Shown here: piece after piece, positions 47,921 to 59,235 of the stretch | How positions within the stretch are numbered: the first letter of the stretch is position 1 | Layout of the letters: the number at the start of each line of letters is the position of its first letter | NCBI GenBank assembly: GCA_036971475.1 | Contig: JBAIZL010000001.1 | Coordinates: forward strand, 77,073,271 to 77,137,270 | Direction of reading: 5' to 3' | Length of the DNA: 64,000 nucleotides | Source: Prosapia bicincta | Lineage: Eukaryota > Arthropoda > Insecta > Hemiptera > Cercopidae | Position numbers and translations under genes: made by a program | The notes under the pieces: generated by a model | Database searches by the model: none | Seen by the model: only the letters and a program-made list of their open reading frames with translations | What the model was told of the DNA's origin: nothing

Positions 47921-48244
47921 TTATGTAGTTTTTTCTATAACATCAATGACTTTATAAATAGTTTGGTGCCTTGATCTCACTTGAATTTGTTCATCAATTA
48001 ATTTGTCTTTAACTTTATGTTTATAAATTTCCAATGTTTCACATATATTCATCTTTAATCCTTTATTTAATTCTTTTATTAATTTCATATTTTCTATTTC
48101 AGGAGATCCGTGTCCATTATTAATACAATGAGTTGCTAAATTTGATTTGTATATGTTTGGTTTGATATAAGCGTTTAAATGTTCTTTGTACCTTTCTTTT
48201 AATTTCTTTTTTGTTTGTCCTACATATAATTTATTACAAGCTTG

Positions 48245-48246
<2 letters not shown>
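47921..48246 (-). pseudogene. Penelope-like element GIY-YIG endonuclease C-terminus (5'-truncated, open frame)
   Basis: An uninterrupted frame of about 108 codons to a TAA stop, without its start. It opens with CNKLYVGQTKKKLKERYKEH, the YIG half of a GIY-YIG nuclease with the conserved R and H. SNLATHCINNGHGSPEIENM and then ETLEIYKHKVKDKLIDEQIQ follow, the usual PLE tail. The GIY half and all of RT are cut off exactly where (TA)n begins at 48247. In intact PLEs this nuclease nicks the target to prime reverse transcription. The clean frame suggests a fairly young truncated insertion. Confidence 0.75.

Positions 48247-48302
<56 letters not shown>
48247..48302. repeat. (TA)n microsatellite, 5' side of PLE copy
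   Basis: About 28 TA units touching the truncation point of the PLE frame. Confidence 0.98.
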
Positions 48303-48308
<6 letters not shown>

Positions 48309-48379
48309 AACATTTTATTAAGAATGTTGCACTTTTTAATGGCTTTTCTCCCTAACAGTTTGTTATTCTAAAAACTTAT

Positions 48380-48625
48380 TATTAATTAATCACTTTAACA
48401 TTAAGTGAACATTAATTAAGATTCACCCCAAATGTAATGGACTACAAAATTTCAGAGTTATTATTTAATCACTTTAACATTAAGTGAATATTAATTAAGA
48501 TTCACCTAACGTAATGGACTACAAAATTCCGAGTTATTATTATTTAATCACTTTCACATTAAGTGAATATTAATTAAGATTCTCCTAACGTAATGGACTA
48601 CAAAAATTCAAGAGTTATTATTCAT
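48380..48625. repeat. 79-bp tandem repeat, three units
   Basis: AATCACTTTAACATTAAGTG at 48388 and 48467 and a variant at 48546. Each unit ends with GTAATGGACTACAAAA, also present at 3838 downstream of the 3.7-kb PLE motif. Confidence 0.85.
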
Positions 48626-49095
48626 TCAGCTATCACTACTTTGCACTTATTACATGTTTTTTTAATATTTATGCAATTTAGATTTATTAACTTTGATTTA
48701 TAAAACTGATCTCTATAGCATCCAAATAGTGAATTATTGCAATGTTATTATAAAATAATATTTATAGTAACATTGCAATAGAATCAAACTGCAAATGTAT
48801 TCTTAAACAAGCTCACTAGTACAATTTAATAAACAGAATCTTTTTATTTAGTTTAATTGTCTAATTTCACATATTTTAATTATTAAATAGGCTACATGAA
48901 ACATGTGACTTTTACATGACGTATTTAAAGTGGGAAAATGGTTTGTAAAATTATAATCAATCGTTCAGAACAAGAAACAATAGGGTACTCAATTGATCAG
49001 ACAATTACTCAATAAAATTGAGTAATGTTTAAACATAGTAACATTGCATATTATTTTGAACAATGAAAAGAATTAATTTTATCAATAAATAATAC
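48626..49095. other. no gene recognised
   Basis: AT-rich, no supported feature. Confidence 0.45.
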
Positions 49096-49150
49096 ATGTT
49101 AGAATTAAAGAATAAATATGCTCCAACTCACAAATATAAAAATTTTATTT

Positions 49151-49193
49151 TCATACGCGTTTCAACGACTAATTTGTCGTCATCTTCAATGAT
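49151..49193 (-). ncRNA. hammerhead-like motif, left arm
   Basis: Minus strand: TTGAAGA (one change from CTGAAGA), extra T, stem II GACGAC/GTCGTT with a 6-nt loop, GAA, palindromic ACGCGT (49160-49155), A at the cleavage position. Three stem I pairs (TCA with TGA). Confidence 0.5.
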
Positions 49194-49344
49194 GCTACAC
49201 AAATCAAATTAAGCTTAACTAAAAAATATTAAACATAACCTATAAAGTTTTAACAAAAGTTAAAATATAAGTTTAACTTTTGTTAAAACTTTATAGGTTA
49301 TGTTTAATATTTTTTAGTTAAGCTTAATTTGATTTGTGTAGCAT

Positions 49345-49382
49345 CACTGATGATGACAAATTAGTCGTTGAAACACGTATGA
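49345..49382 (+). ncRNA. hammerhead-like motif, right arm (stem II shortened)
   Basis: The core box CTGATGA (49347-49353) is intact here, but stem II lost three bases on its 5' side and helix III reads ACACGT in place of ACGCGT. The two arms have lost different parts. Confidence 0.4.
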
Positions 49383-49440
49383 AAATAAAATTTTTATATT
49401 TGTGAGTTGTAGCATATTTATTCTTTAATTCTAACATTCA

Positions 49441-50132
49441 CTCACAAGCCAGCTCGAATATTATTTATAATAAATGTTTAGTTTACTTTTGTGATTAAAA
49501 AAAAAAATTATTGTCAAATTTTTAAAAATGAATGTGAGAAAATTTTTGAATGTGAGTATGCTTAATACAACATACCAATAAAAAAAACTACCTTATTATA
49601 AAAAGACTGGAGTAACCAATCTAATAAAATGTCAGATATTCGTAAATAACAACACATTAGGCCCACTCTACCACGTAAAACCTCCCCTAAGTCAGATCAA
49701 CAATTTATTACATTACATTACATAACAGTTTGAGTATAGCATTTCCAACCTGAAACAAGTTTTCCCTTGTTTTAGAATATAAACATATATTTTTCCATTT
49801 ACATAATATATGCACAACTGTCTATTTGCACAGCTACAAAATTTGTCCATTGTAAAATATAAACTGTTAATAAATAAAAAAAAATAACTGAGTTTCAAAA
49901 AAAAAACCTAAAATATAATGTTTACTTACTAAAAAGTTAAAAAAAAGTTTTCTGATAACGAAAACATCACTTATCATAAGCTTATGATAAATTTTGAAGT
50001 CGGCACAGAATTTAATACTTGGACTCATATTTAACATACTGAGCGTAACAAATAAAGGGATTTTACATGACGTCGGAACCCCTTGGCGGTTTAAATATAT
50101 CAGATTGTCACATGAATACATTGAGTAATTTA
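49441..50132. other. no gene recognised
   Basis: AT-rich. Frames of 61-84 codons show no family. Confidence 0.4.
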
Positions 50133-50985
50133 TGTTTGAAATTCCCTTGATGAATTTTCCTAAAATCCTATATATTATTTCTTATCTTGCAATTATTCTT
50201 TTTCATTTCAGTTTAAAAGTGTATTGATAATCACAAAATGCATTATCTCAGGTAAATATTCTATAATGCTGTCTCGAATAATTACTAGAAAAAACATTTT
50301 GGACACATAAAATATTAATAAAAAACTAAAGTGAAAATTGGTAGTAAAGTTATATTTAGGAAATTTATCTCTTAATATTTAGTGAAGTAATGAAGTTTTC
50401 GCCTGGGGATACTTCATAAAATAAATGTTGCGAATGTTTATTTTGCCTATTATTATTTTATAATTCATAATTCTTATTGGAAAAAAAATTTAATTTTTCC
50501 CCAACAAAATTTTTTTTTAAACTTGAAATAGTGTATTATTGTCTTCAAATCAAACGGATTGGGATCTAATTAAAATGGGATCACCAGGAAGGTTTCCTCT
50601 TTCATTTGCAAGCAAAATCCCTTTAATTGGTTAAATACTTCCATAGTTATCATGGAACAAACAGAAACAAAACATACAGATTGAATACAGAACCTCCTAT
50701 TTTTTTTTTTTAAAGTAGGTTGTAACTGTTTATTTTGCATATTAATTATCTTATAATTCATATCGTTATTTTAAAAAAGTGTACCCTCAAACTTTTGTTT
50801 ATCAAATTTAAAATAGCGTATTATTATCTCCAAATCAGTCAGATTGGGATCTAACTATTATGGGATCACTGGGAAGGTTTACTCTTTCATTTCCAAGCAA
50901 AATCCCTTTGATCGGTTAAATACTTCCAAAGTTATCGTGGAACAAACAGAAACAAAACATAAGGATCGAATACAGAACCTCTTTT
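50133..50985. repeat. second copy of the 43.8-kb dispersed repeat, with tandem duplication of its end
   Basis: 50133-50612 matches 43848-44568 with an internal deletion of roughly 220 bp. The end segment (TTGGGATCTAA to ATACAGAACCTC, 50408-50707) is repeated at 50721-50985. Confidence 0.75.
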
Positions 50986-50989
50986 TGAA

Positions 50990-52567
50990 GTTGGTTAAAA
51001 ATACAATACATGAACTAACTCATAACTTAAGGTTCCACATAGCTTCAATTCTGGATATAAACACTTAACCTGAAGCACACACAGCCAATGATGACAATTG
51101 TTTTTGGTTATGATTGTCAGACCCAGCCTATGGAGATGTTATTTTATTTAGTGCCAATACCAGAGATCACTAAGTCCCTTCTATGATCTTATTTTTACTT
51201 TATCATTCCTTTCTTATTTTTTTCCTTACAACAAAGAGTGTAGCACATAAACGCCATATTGCCCCAATAAAGTTTTAATATAATTTTTGCTATATGACAC
51301 TACAATTTTATGGGTGTGGTTTTGCCATTATAACAGAAACCAGAAGTTACAACTCTATTCTAATATAATCTATTTTACACAATCCTAATTCTTTATACCT
51401 AATAATAGCACATTGACTGCTCATCTTAACATCAACAAAAAGCAAATATTTGATCTTATTTCAGAAGCACTGTTAATGCTATCCTCCAATGTGTACCTTA
51501 TATCTTTGAAACTATTTGAAGTGTTTTCCATCGTGGTTTTCTGCCCATCTAAATCTCTAGAGTGAAGATTAATTTGGTTTTTAAATAAAAAGCTTTCTTT
51601 ATTCCTAGTTCATAAATCTGTTGTACAAAAAAAAAAATTATTTTTAAACATTAATTTTTGTTCCTTCTTCAAATGAAATTACTGTCACAGTTACTGTAAT
51701 ATGTAACAAACCCAATTTTGTTTCCAATACTGAGGTCGTGACAAATCAGATAATTATTTATAAAGATCTACGCTTCTTGTGAGATATATTTTTCACAATA
51801 AGGGTTTTAAGCTTAAGCACAGGATCCTTTAGTCCTTGTTGCCTTTATTATTAAGTTCACACCTCTAACTTGCCAGTAATTACAAAAGGTAACTAATGCT
51901 TTCCCAAAAATAACACAAATAAATAAAACAAAGTTACAAGCAAAATATACAACAATTTAAATGTCACAACCACACATTAAACTTCTCAAGACTCTGGTAC
52001 ACTGATATCCTGCCAACATTTATGGCATAATATATCAAGGAATATAACAACTTAATTAGCTAAATGGTTATGCTTGGTTTGGACAAGTCAACTGTTGCAG
52101 GAAGTAATACAGGTTACTGGTTTGGACTGTGACATGAAATAATTAGAGACAATTTATTTTCCCACCCAAACTAAAGTTATGATTGCATGTCTAAATCATT
52201 CTGTTTATTTGGTGTTGATTTGGCTCTGCAAGTGCCTTTACACTTGTTTAGTGCTGGCATCATCAACATTGGATTTTATCAACAATCTTTTCAAAGGCAG
52301 TTGATAAAATATACATGTCTTAAACCACTTTCCCTTGGAAAATGTTTTATATACATTTGTAATGTAATTTGCAGATTAACATATTTCAATTTATACTTTT
52401 TAATATAAGTAACATTTTCTGACATTTGGTGAATTTATGAATGATTGAGGTGTTCCATATACCATCCAATAATAACATATCCTATGTATTTCTAAATATT
52501 TACATTTTGAAAGGATCTTTGTATTTCAGTCTTGGTTGTCATGCTTCTACTCTAAATACTCTTGTAG
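50990..52567. other. no gene recognised
   Basis: AT-rich. A minus-strand frame near 51430-51560 was considered but has no recognised family. Confidence 0.4.
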
Positions 52568-53850
52568 TTCATAAAATAAGGTTCCCTATGCTGCTAAGAA
52601 AGAATGCGATGTGCTAGGAAAAATGTGGTAACACTGTCTTAGTTACCAACTCCCCTTCTTTCTATCCCCACCACTCCCGCCTCGCTACATTGCTCTGTGT
52701 CAGACTAGCAGCCTTTGAAGTTGCAGCACCCCATCGCTGTTACCCCCCAGTTGCGAAATTCGTGCTGTAATACGGTTTTTCACCTCATGGCATTTATCGT
52801 CAGTTAATCGAAAGTTATGGGGAAAAGCGTATACCTGTTCAACATGTTCGCAAATGGTGCAGAGAATTCAGTTGAGGCCGCACGAAAATACATGATGAAG
52901 ACCGGAGCGAAAGGCCTTCAGTTTCAGATGGAATTGTTGATAAAGTTGAAAGAATATTGCTTGAAAATCGGAGGATTGATTTTAAGGAACTTGATTTGCG
53001 TATTCCTGAGACTTCCAACACCACAATTCATAACATTTTAACCAAAAAATTAGGCTATCACAAAGTGTGTGAGCTTAGGGTACCGCAAATGTTTACAGAA
53101 AACCACAAATCTGCTGTTGATTGTGCCCAGTAGTTTTTGCAACAATGTGAAGACAACAAAGATGAATCCTTGGATTCCATTGTTACATGCGATGAAACAT
53201 GGGCGTTTCACTTTACCCCCCCCCCCCGATACCAAGCAGCAATCACGTGAATGACGTCACTCAACTTCACCGAAGCTGAAGAGGTTTAAACAAACACAGT
53301 CTGCTGGGAAAGTCATTGCAACTGTTTTTTGGGACAGGAAGGGCCTGCTTTTAATCAACCTTTTGCCTCATGGAACAACAGTTAACTTCGACAGGTATTT
53401 CGACACATTAAGAAAACTGATACGTACGATCCAGAACTGCTGGAGAGGAAGATTGTCCACTGATGTGAGGCTTATCCATAACAACGCTCGACCTCATGCC
53501 TCACATAAAACTCAAGAACTGATGACAGATTTTGGCTGGAATGTTTTGCCCTCCCCCCCCTGGAGTCCGGACCTAGCCCCAAGTTATTATTCCCAAAATT
53601 AAAGGAACACTTGGGTGGCTTATGCTTCAGTACCTCAAGGAAGGGGTTACTCGATTCCTCAAAGATATGGCGGCAGAATTCTATGACATGGGGATAGAAA
53701 AGTTGGAGTATTGTTTTCAAAAGTGTTTGGACAGAAACGATGGTTATGTGGAAAAATAGCGTAAGTTTTAAGCTTTAAAATGATGTATTACATTACGAAC
53801 AAATAAAAAGCTGTCTATGTTTAAAAGTTATGAGACCTTATTTTATGAAT
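52568..53850 (+). mobile_element. mariner transposon, dead copy
   Basis: About 1.28 kb, the usual mariner size. The left end TTCATAAAATAAGG (about 52568) and the right end CCTTATTTTATGAA (53836-53849) are inverted copies. A mariner transposase relic fills the interior. Confidence 0.8.
52752..53759 (+). pseudogene. mariner transposase relic
   Basis: The N-terminus is recognisable from CEIRAVIRF (52752) through KWCREF (HTH region, about 52840), GIVDKVERILLENRRIDFKE (about 52940) and LTKKLGYHKV (about 53045). Catalytic region: VTCDETWAFHF (about 53185, first D), LIHNNARPHASHKTQ (about 53470, where the second D of the family HDNARPH motif is N), and PPWSPDLAPS (about 53560, third D). It ends near LDRNDGYVEK then TAG at 53757-53759. 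At least several frameshifts and stops interrupt it, including a C homopolymer at 53217-53227. It cannot encode an active enzyme. Confidence 0.85.
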
Positions 53851-53859
53851 AACCTTCAT

Positions 53860-55684
53860 AGTATTGTGAGAATTTAAAACGTTGAGGAATATGCATATTG
53901 TTAACCACAATATTGCAACTACAGAAGTCCTATTGTAAACAACTGCTAGATTTTTAATATGAACTTATTTTTTAAATTACTTCTATTTATCTAAATATAA
54001 TGACATTTGTGCTTTGGTAAATTTGACATACTTTTTCATCTCAAAAATATGTCCAGATATAACAGAAAATATACACAATTAACTACTAGCTTTAATAACT
54101 TCTCAACCAGAAATTTTAAAATATATTACAATATAAAAAATAATTAATAACAATAAAATGGATGTCATAGTACTAGTATCTTCTTTTGACTGAGAAAAAA
54201 AATTTTAGTTTTGATTACTTTCAAATGTAGTGTTTTTTCCATGTAACTAATAAACGTTTGCATATCAATTTCTACTATGGACAAGAATAAATTTAAACCT
54301 GTTTTTATACATTATCATATACAACAAAATGAAATAACTTGCCTATAGTTGCACTTAGTTTAATTTTAAAAGTAACAGCTGTTTTAGATGTATCAACAAG
54401 TGAGTTGCAATCAAAGTTAATAAACAGACAAATCTCTCAAAATATCGTCCTCATTTAAAGTAAGTGCTATATGCAGTTATTAAGTACAATAAGCAAATTT
54501 TCCAAATGGTATTCTTACATATGTTTATGTGTATAAATGTATTGTAGTAGCACTGTTGAAAATGGAAGAAATACGATTTAATTTTATTTGTGTTTACGAA
54601 CAAGTTACTGTATTTTGCGTAATATATAAATGACGAATAAAGAAAGATGGAGAATCTGTGTATTAATTTTCCATAATCCGTGTAATTTTTTCTTTCAAAT
54701 TATGTGCACAAAAAGTTTTCTCAAAGTTGGTATTAAGACCAGTTCTCAGATAGCACTTGTTTCTCATTAAATTACTGTCATAAAATTACATACATCATTA
54801 TTTTCAAACACGATAATTATTTTGTAAACCTTTCTAGAAAACTATTTTTCCCAATTGTTAGTAAGTAAGATAATATTAATGTTATTTTTATAAAATTTCA
54901 TATTACGCAACATTTAATTATGTGTGTTTTTTAAAATTTTATATTCTACTATAAGTTATTGATTATAGTTCAAGCAATCAATGTTTCTCAAGATGTTCAA
55001 ATTTAATAACAATACATTTGTTATATACTTCATTCCTTCCTAAAAGATTACTAATAGTTCTAATTAAAGTAACTAATATATTCAATAGAAACAGATATGA
55101 TTTATTAAGTACGCTGTTAACAATATCGAATTGTTCATGACTAGTGAAAACCTGCTTTGTTTATGCTCATATGAATGCACTAAATTCCCGCCACACGCAT
55201 GAATATAACTTTAAACAATTTTTTCATGAATCTAAATTTATTTTTAAATACTCAATATATAAAAAACAATAAATAAATCATTTTATTACCAAGAATAAAT
55301 CATTTTATTTTTAACTAAGAAGTACCAAGTGGACACTACAATGAAAATAATGGGTTAGTCATCCTGCCAAGCATAAAGAGGAGAAAATAATATAGTCATG
55401 TACCCTGGATGGTTAGAATCCAATTCAAAAGAATTGTCGAGTTTGACAATTACAAGACTAACTACAAATATGGTCTTAAAAATTGAAAATAAAATACCAA
55501 ACATAATGCAGATTGCAATTTTTTTCAACTTTATTTCTGAAATAAATATAAATTTGAGCAACATAAAGTTATTGGATTCTATTACAAAAATAAAACAGAG
55601 ATTATTCCTAAAAATAAAACCAATTATTTCACATGTTATTTCAATGCATTGGATTGAAATTAATACCACATTGAAATTATACTA
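53860..55684. other. no gene recognised
   Basis: AT-rich, no supported feature. Confidence 0.45.
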
Positions 55685-55904
55685 CATAGACATAACATCT
55701 AACCTACAAATTCTTCATAAACAACACAGAAATAACCAACGCTACACAACCGAACAATACAAAATATATAGGAACTTCAAACTACACCCTACACACATAC
55801 TCAATACACAATTACATTACAACTCACGCGCACTTTTTGACATCATAACTCCTAATACACACAAAATACACCCACACCACCAAAATATCCCACCCCCACT
55901 CTAA
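55685..55904 (+). pseudogene. Penelope-like element endonuclease tail
   Basis: The last 70 residues of an open frame (the longer frame starts at 55398) read NLQILHKQHRN, then TTEQYKIYRNFKLHPTHILN, then QLHYNSRALFDI. This matches the PLE GIY-YIG nuclease tail (LqILh...g..l.t.E.yeIYk..k.hp..ILN.Ql...s..LFD), the same pattern as LEKYDIYRHAKTQ at 3.6 kb. The preceding 95 residues of the frame are not PLE-like. A hammerhead-like motif follows within about 35 nt. Confidence 0.6.
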
Positions 55905-55934
55905 CCTACGTAAACCTTGAGATCAGTTACGGTC

Positions 55935-55976
55935 TGAGTTGACAAAGGGACACATCTCCCGAAACAGCCGTCCTCA
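55935..55976 (+). ncRNA. hammerhead-like motif with looped helix III
   Basis: Stem I TGAG (55935-55938) with CTCA (55973-55976). Core box TTGACAA, an extra A, stem II GGGA/TCCC with a 6-nt loop, GAAA, then C-AGCC-G with the A-U pair forming a two-pair helix III with a 4-nt loop, and C at the cleavage position (55972). A looped minimal helix III is as described for PLE hammerheads. The core box has the same two changes as the 19.2- and 42-kb copies. Confidence 0.5.
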
Positions 55977-55979
55977 ACA

Positions 55980-58900
55980 AGCAAAGTAAGTGCTACTATA
56001 GGCAAGTTTAAAACATTTAAAAGTGTTTAGTGATTACTAGTAGCTCACGCGAAGATGGAATCAACAAATGTTGAAATTAATACATTTTATACATAAGTAT
56101 ATTTTCTGCTTCATAGAATTTATTATTTGTTTTAGATTCTTGACAGTACACAAATTTAGTCATCCCTTTGTATTGGGATTTATTGTTACGAATATTAAGA
56201 GAAATAATCAAATAATAGTAATAATAGTTTATCTATCATTTATTACTCATGAAACAAAAATTAGACAAATACTAAAGCTGAATGATACTATTCTATCTAT
56301 TTGCCATGCAGTACAAGATTTGGAAAGTCCTATAAAACTCGTAAACCTTGACCCACGAACAAGGTAAAAAACAACACTAGATTTTAATAAAACCTATAAT
56401 TTATGGGACCAGTTTAAATGAAGAAATGACCTTAATGTATATAAAAAACAAGTTTGTTTTAAAACACAAATTTTTTTGTAATATTTTACCACATAATTTC
56501 AAGGTTCTTGCTATTGATAGAGAGTTTCAAGGTAAAATAATGACTTACACATTTTGGAAATGCCTTATTTAAAAAAACTTTAATATCATTAAAGCAAGGA
56601 TTATAAGAAAATCTATTTTTAGAACAAAAATGAAATGGTAGTCTTCATAACCCTTTTCTTGTTTGAAAACAGTGTATGAATGGTTTTTAGATATGTAACA
56701 ATGTTTCATATCTCATGACATATCACAACAGAAGAAAGAATAGAGGTAATACAACATACATCATAGAGGTAAACAAGGCATCAACACAAAATAGATAACC
56801 GTAATGCTACAGTTTTGCATCTCTAAAAGCAGTAAAAACATATCTCTCAAGGTAAACTTAATTAACAAACATTCAAGATAATTGAATAAACCTATTTCAC
56901 TGCAAACAACTTTGTCAGTAAGAAAGTGACTGTAACTACCGAGTCCTTCAGTAAATTGTACTAGTTACCAATTGGGCATTTTTATTTTAATACATTTCTG
57001 TGTAATTGGGTATTTTATTTTTACAAGGATAGTAATAAAGACTAATAATAATAATGTTTTATATTAATTTTCATGGTTCTGTACCTCTATGGCTTTTTTG
57101 TTTTAGGTTTTTTCCTTCTTAACCATGGCTAACATTTCTCTACCAAACAATCATCTGATACAATAATATAAAACTATTCAACTTCATAACTTTAAACATT
57201 TTATTTCATTACTTATGATATTTGTAGCCTACAACACTACTTTATTATGTTTTACGTTTCCATGAAAAATGACTCAAGTTCTTTACTTCACTTTAGATTC
57301 ATGTTTCAATACTGCATAATGCATCTGCTTATCTGACACAAAAAAACTGACTGAATACTCATGTGAAATATTTGAATATCATAATATTGCTCTTACTTTT
57401 GTTACTTAAAGGCACAAGATGAACACATTACAATAAGATTTTAAGTGTCAAGATATATCTCCGAACTTTAATTTCAAATATTTGCACATTATGTTAATTC
57501 TCCAATTGAAATAATCATGTCTAGCATAAGGCATTGAAAAAATATGATAATTACCTTTTTCTACATTGAATTTTTCTGTTTTTGAATAAAAATTGAGATC
57601 ATAAGAAAATGCCTATTTTCATCCTATTCCAGTTATCTTTAATAAAGATTGTCTCATGTTACTAATTATCCTATCATTGTTACAACTTGTGTAGCCAAAA
57701 GATATTCACCACAAACAATCTCGATTATAGGTCTGGACTATTGAAAATCAAAGTATACCTGGGTTTTTATCTTTAAATTGTAGAAAACTCTTATTATTTA
57801 ATAATCCTTTCTAATTATGCTCTAAAATTAACAATTTTAATACAATCACTTGTAAAATTAATCATCATGAAAATTTCATCCAAAACCAGCTGATCAAAAT
57901 GAATCTACAAGGAAACATTACTTCATATGCTAATCTGTAACACTATTGCCTGTAAGTGAAGTACCTTATATTAGGACAGAGTTTCTGGAGATCTTGACAA
58001 TAAAGAATAAAAAGTGCTGAGAAACATTTTTCTGACCAAGGAGAATATAAATTATAAGAAATGTCACAACTATAATTAAATTGAAACCTTATATATGGTG
58101 AGCTGAAAGAGAATTAGCAAACACATCACCATGCCAACTGCAAAAAAACTTTCCACAAAGAACAAACTGCATATTGTAATAACAGTTGAAGGTAACACAA
58201 AACTTATAAATTATTGAATAATACAACTAATGCAGCAGAAGCGAGGATAAATATATTGTTCCAGCTAACAGAAAACAACACTAAGTTAACCACTCCCTAG
58301 TACTCCACATTTGTATTAATAACAAAAGCTGTAAGAATCGACATGTTTTAGTCCATCATTTTGCTGTTACAAGAGCCTCATTACATGTATCCAAGAGAAA
58401 GTGAAGCACATTACGTATTCATATTTAAACAGATGAAGGACTTAAAAAGCTATTAAGTATACGAGGGGAGACCCAAGGAAAGTTATGAGCCGTTACCTTC
58501 CTCTTTGCTACCATATTTCCTAAAGTATGATTAATTTTAGCATCCTAAGTGCCTTGTAAGCATCTGGAAAATATCAGCAAATTATAAAACTGCATATTTG
58601 CTATATTCAGACACACACAATTTACTATTAGAAAATTATAAATAAATTTACTGTCATAATATATATTATCAAATCACAATTCCTGTTTGTTTGTGTGAGA
58701 CATACATTCAGACTAAAACAAAATTAATGGTGAAATAAAATTTGTCACAAAGGGAAAGTCTAGTTACTGTATACTCTAATAGTGCTCAAAAGAAAATCTA
58801 TCACAAATTGGTCTGAATAATATTAGAGGCGATAAGAGGTCCAAGATTAATGAAAAAATATTCCAGTTCCTCCATGAGTAGATGAGGAAAGGCACTGGAA

Positions 58901-59232
58901 AAAACAGTGAAGGAAGAAGTTGATTAGAAGAGAACAAGTATAACATGTAAACAAAATTATGTATTCAGTCATGAAAATAAATTTAATTATATATAGAATA
59001 TACAAGAGTTGTATCATAAGATAAAAAGTTCTGAAGAAAAATAGGGTGAGATACCAGAATATAAATGAGACAAGTAGATAATTCACAGTAATAAATATTT
59101 CAAAACAAATTTTGTTCTTTACCTGTTATAGATTTGTTAAAATTGTGTTAGTGAGACAATTTCTCGAAGTTCAAAAAAAATTCTATTACTCTCATAATTA
59201 GGAAGTAATATAGATTGAATCTAAATAAATTC
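55980..59232. other. no gene recognised
   Basis: AT-rich. 58459-58492 (ACGAGGGGAGACCCAAGGAA then AGTTATGAGCC) resembles a mariner end, but the evidence is thin. Confidence 0.4.
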
Positions 59233-59235
59233 TAA

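Larger units (their letters stand above)
49096..49440. repeat. inverted repeat (arms about 170 bp) with hammerhead-like motifs
   Basis: Arms 49096-49266 and 49272-49440 meet almost head to head (spacer about 5 nt). It resembles two terminal repeats of one element fused in opposite orientation. Confidence 0.9.

Noticed and set aside
58459..58492. Possible mariner end
   Set aside because: Only a loose match over about 30 bp, with no partner end or transposase.
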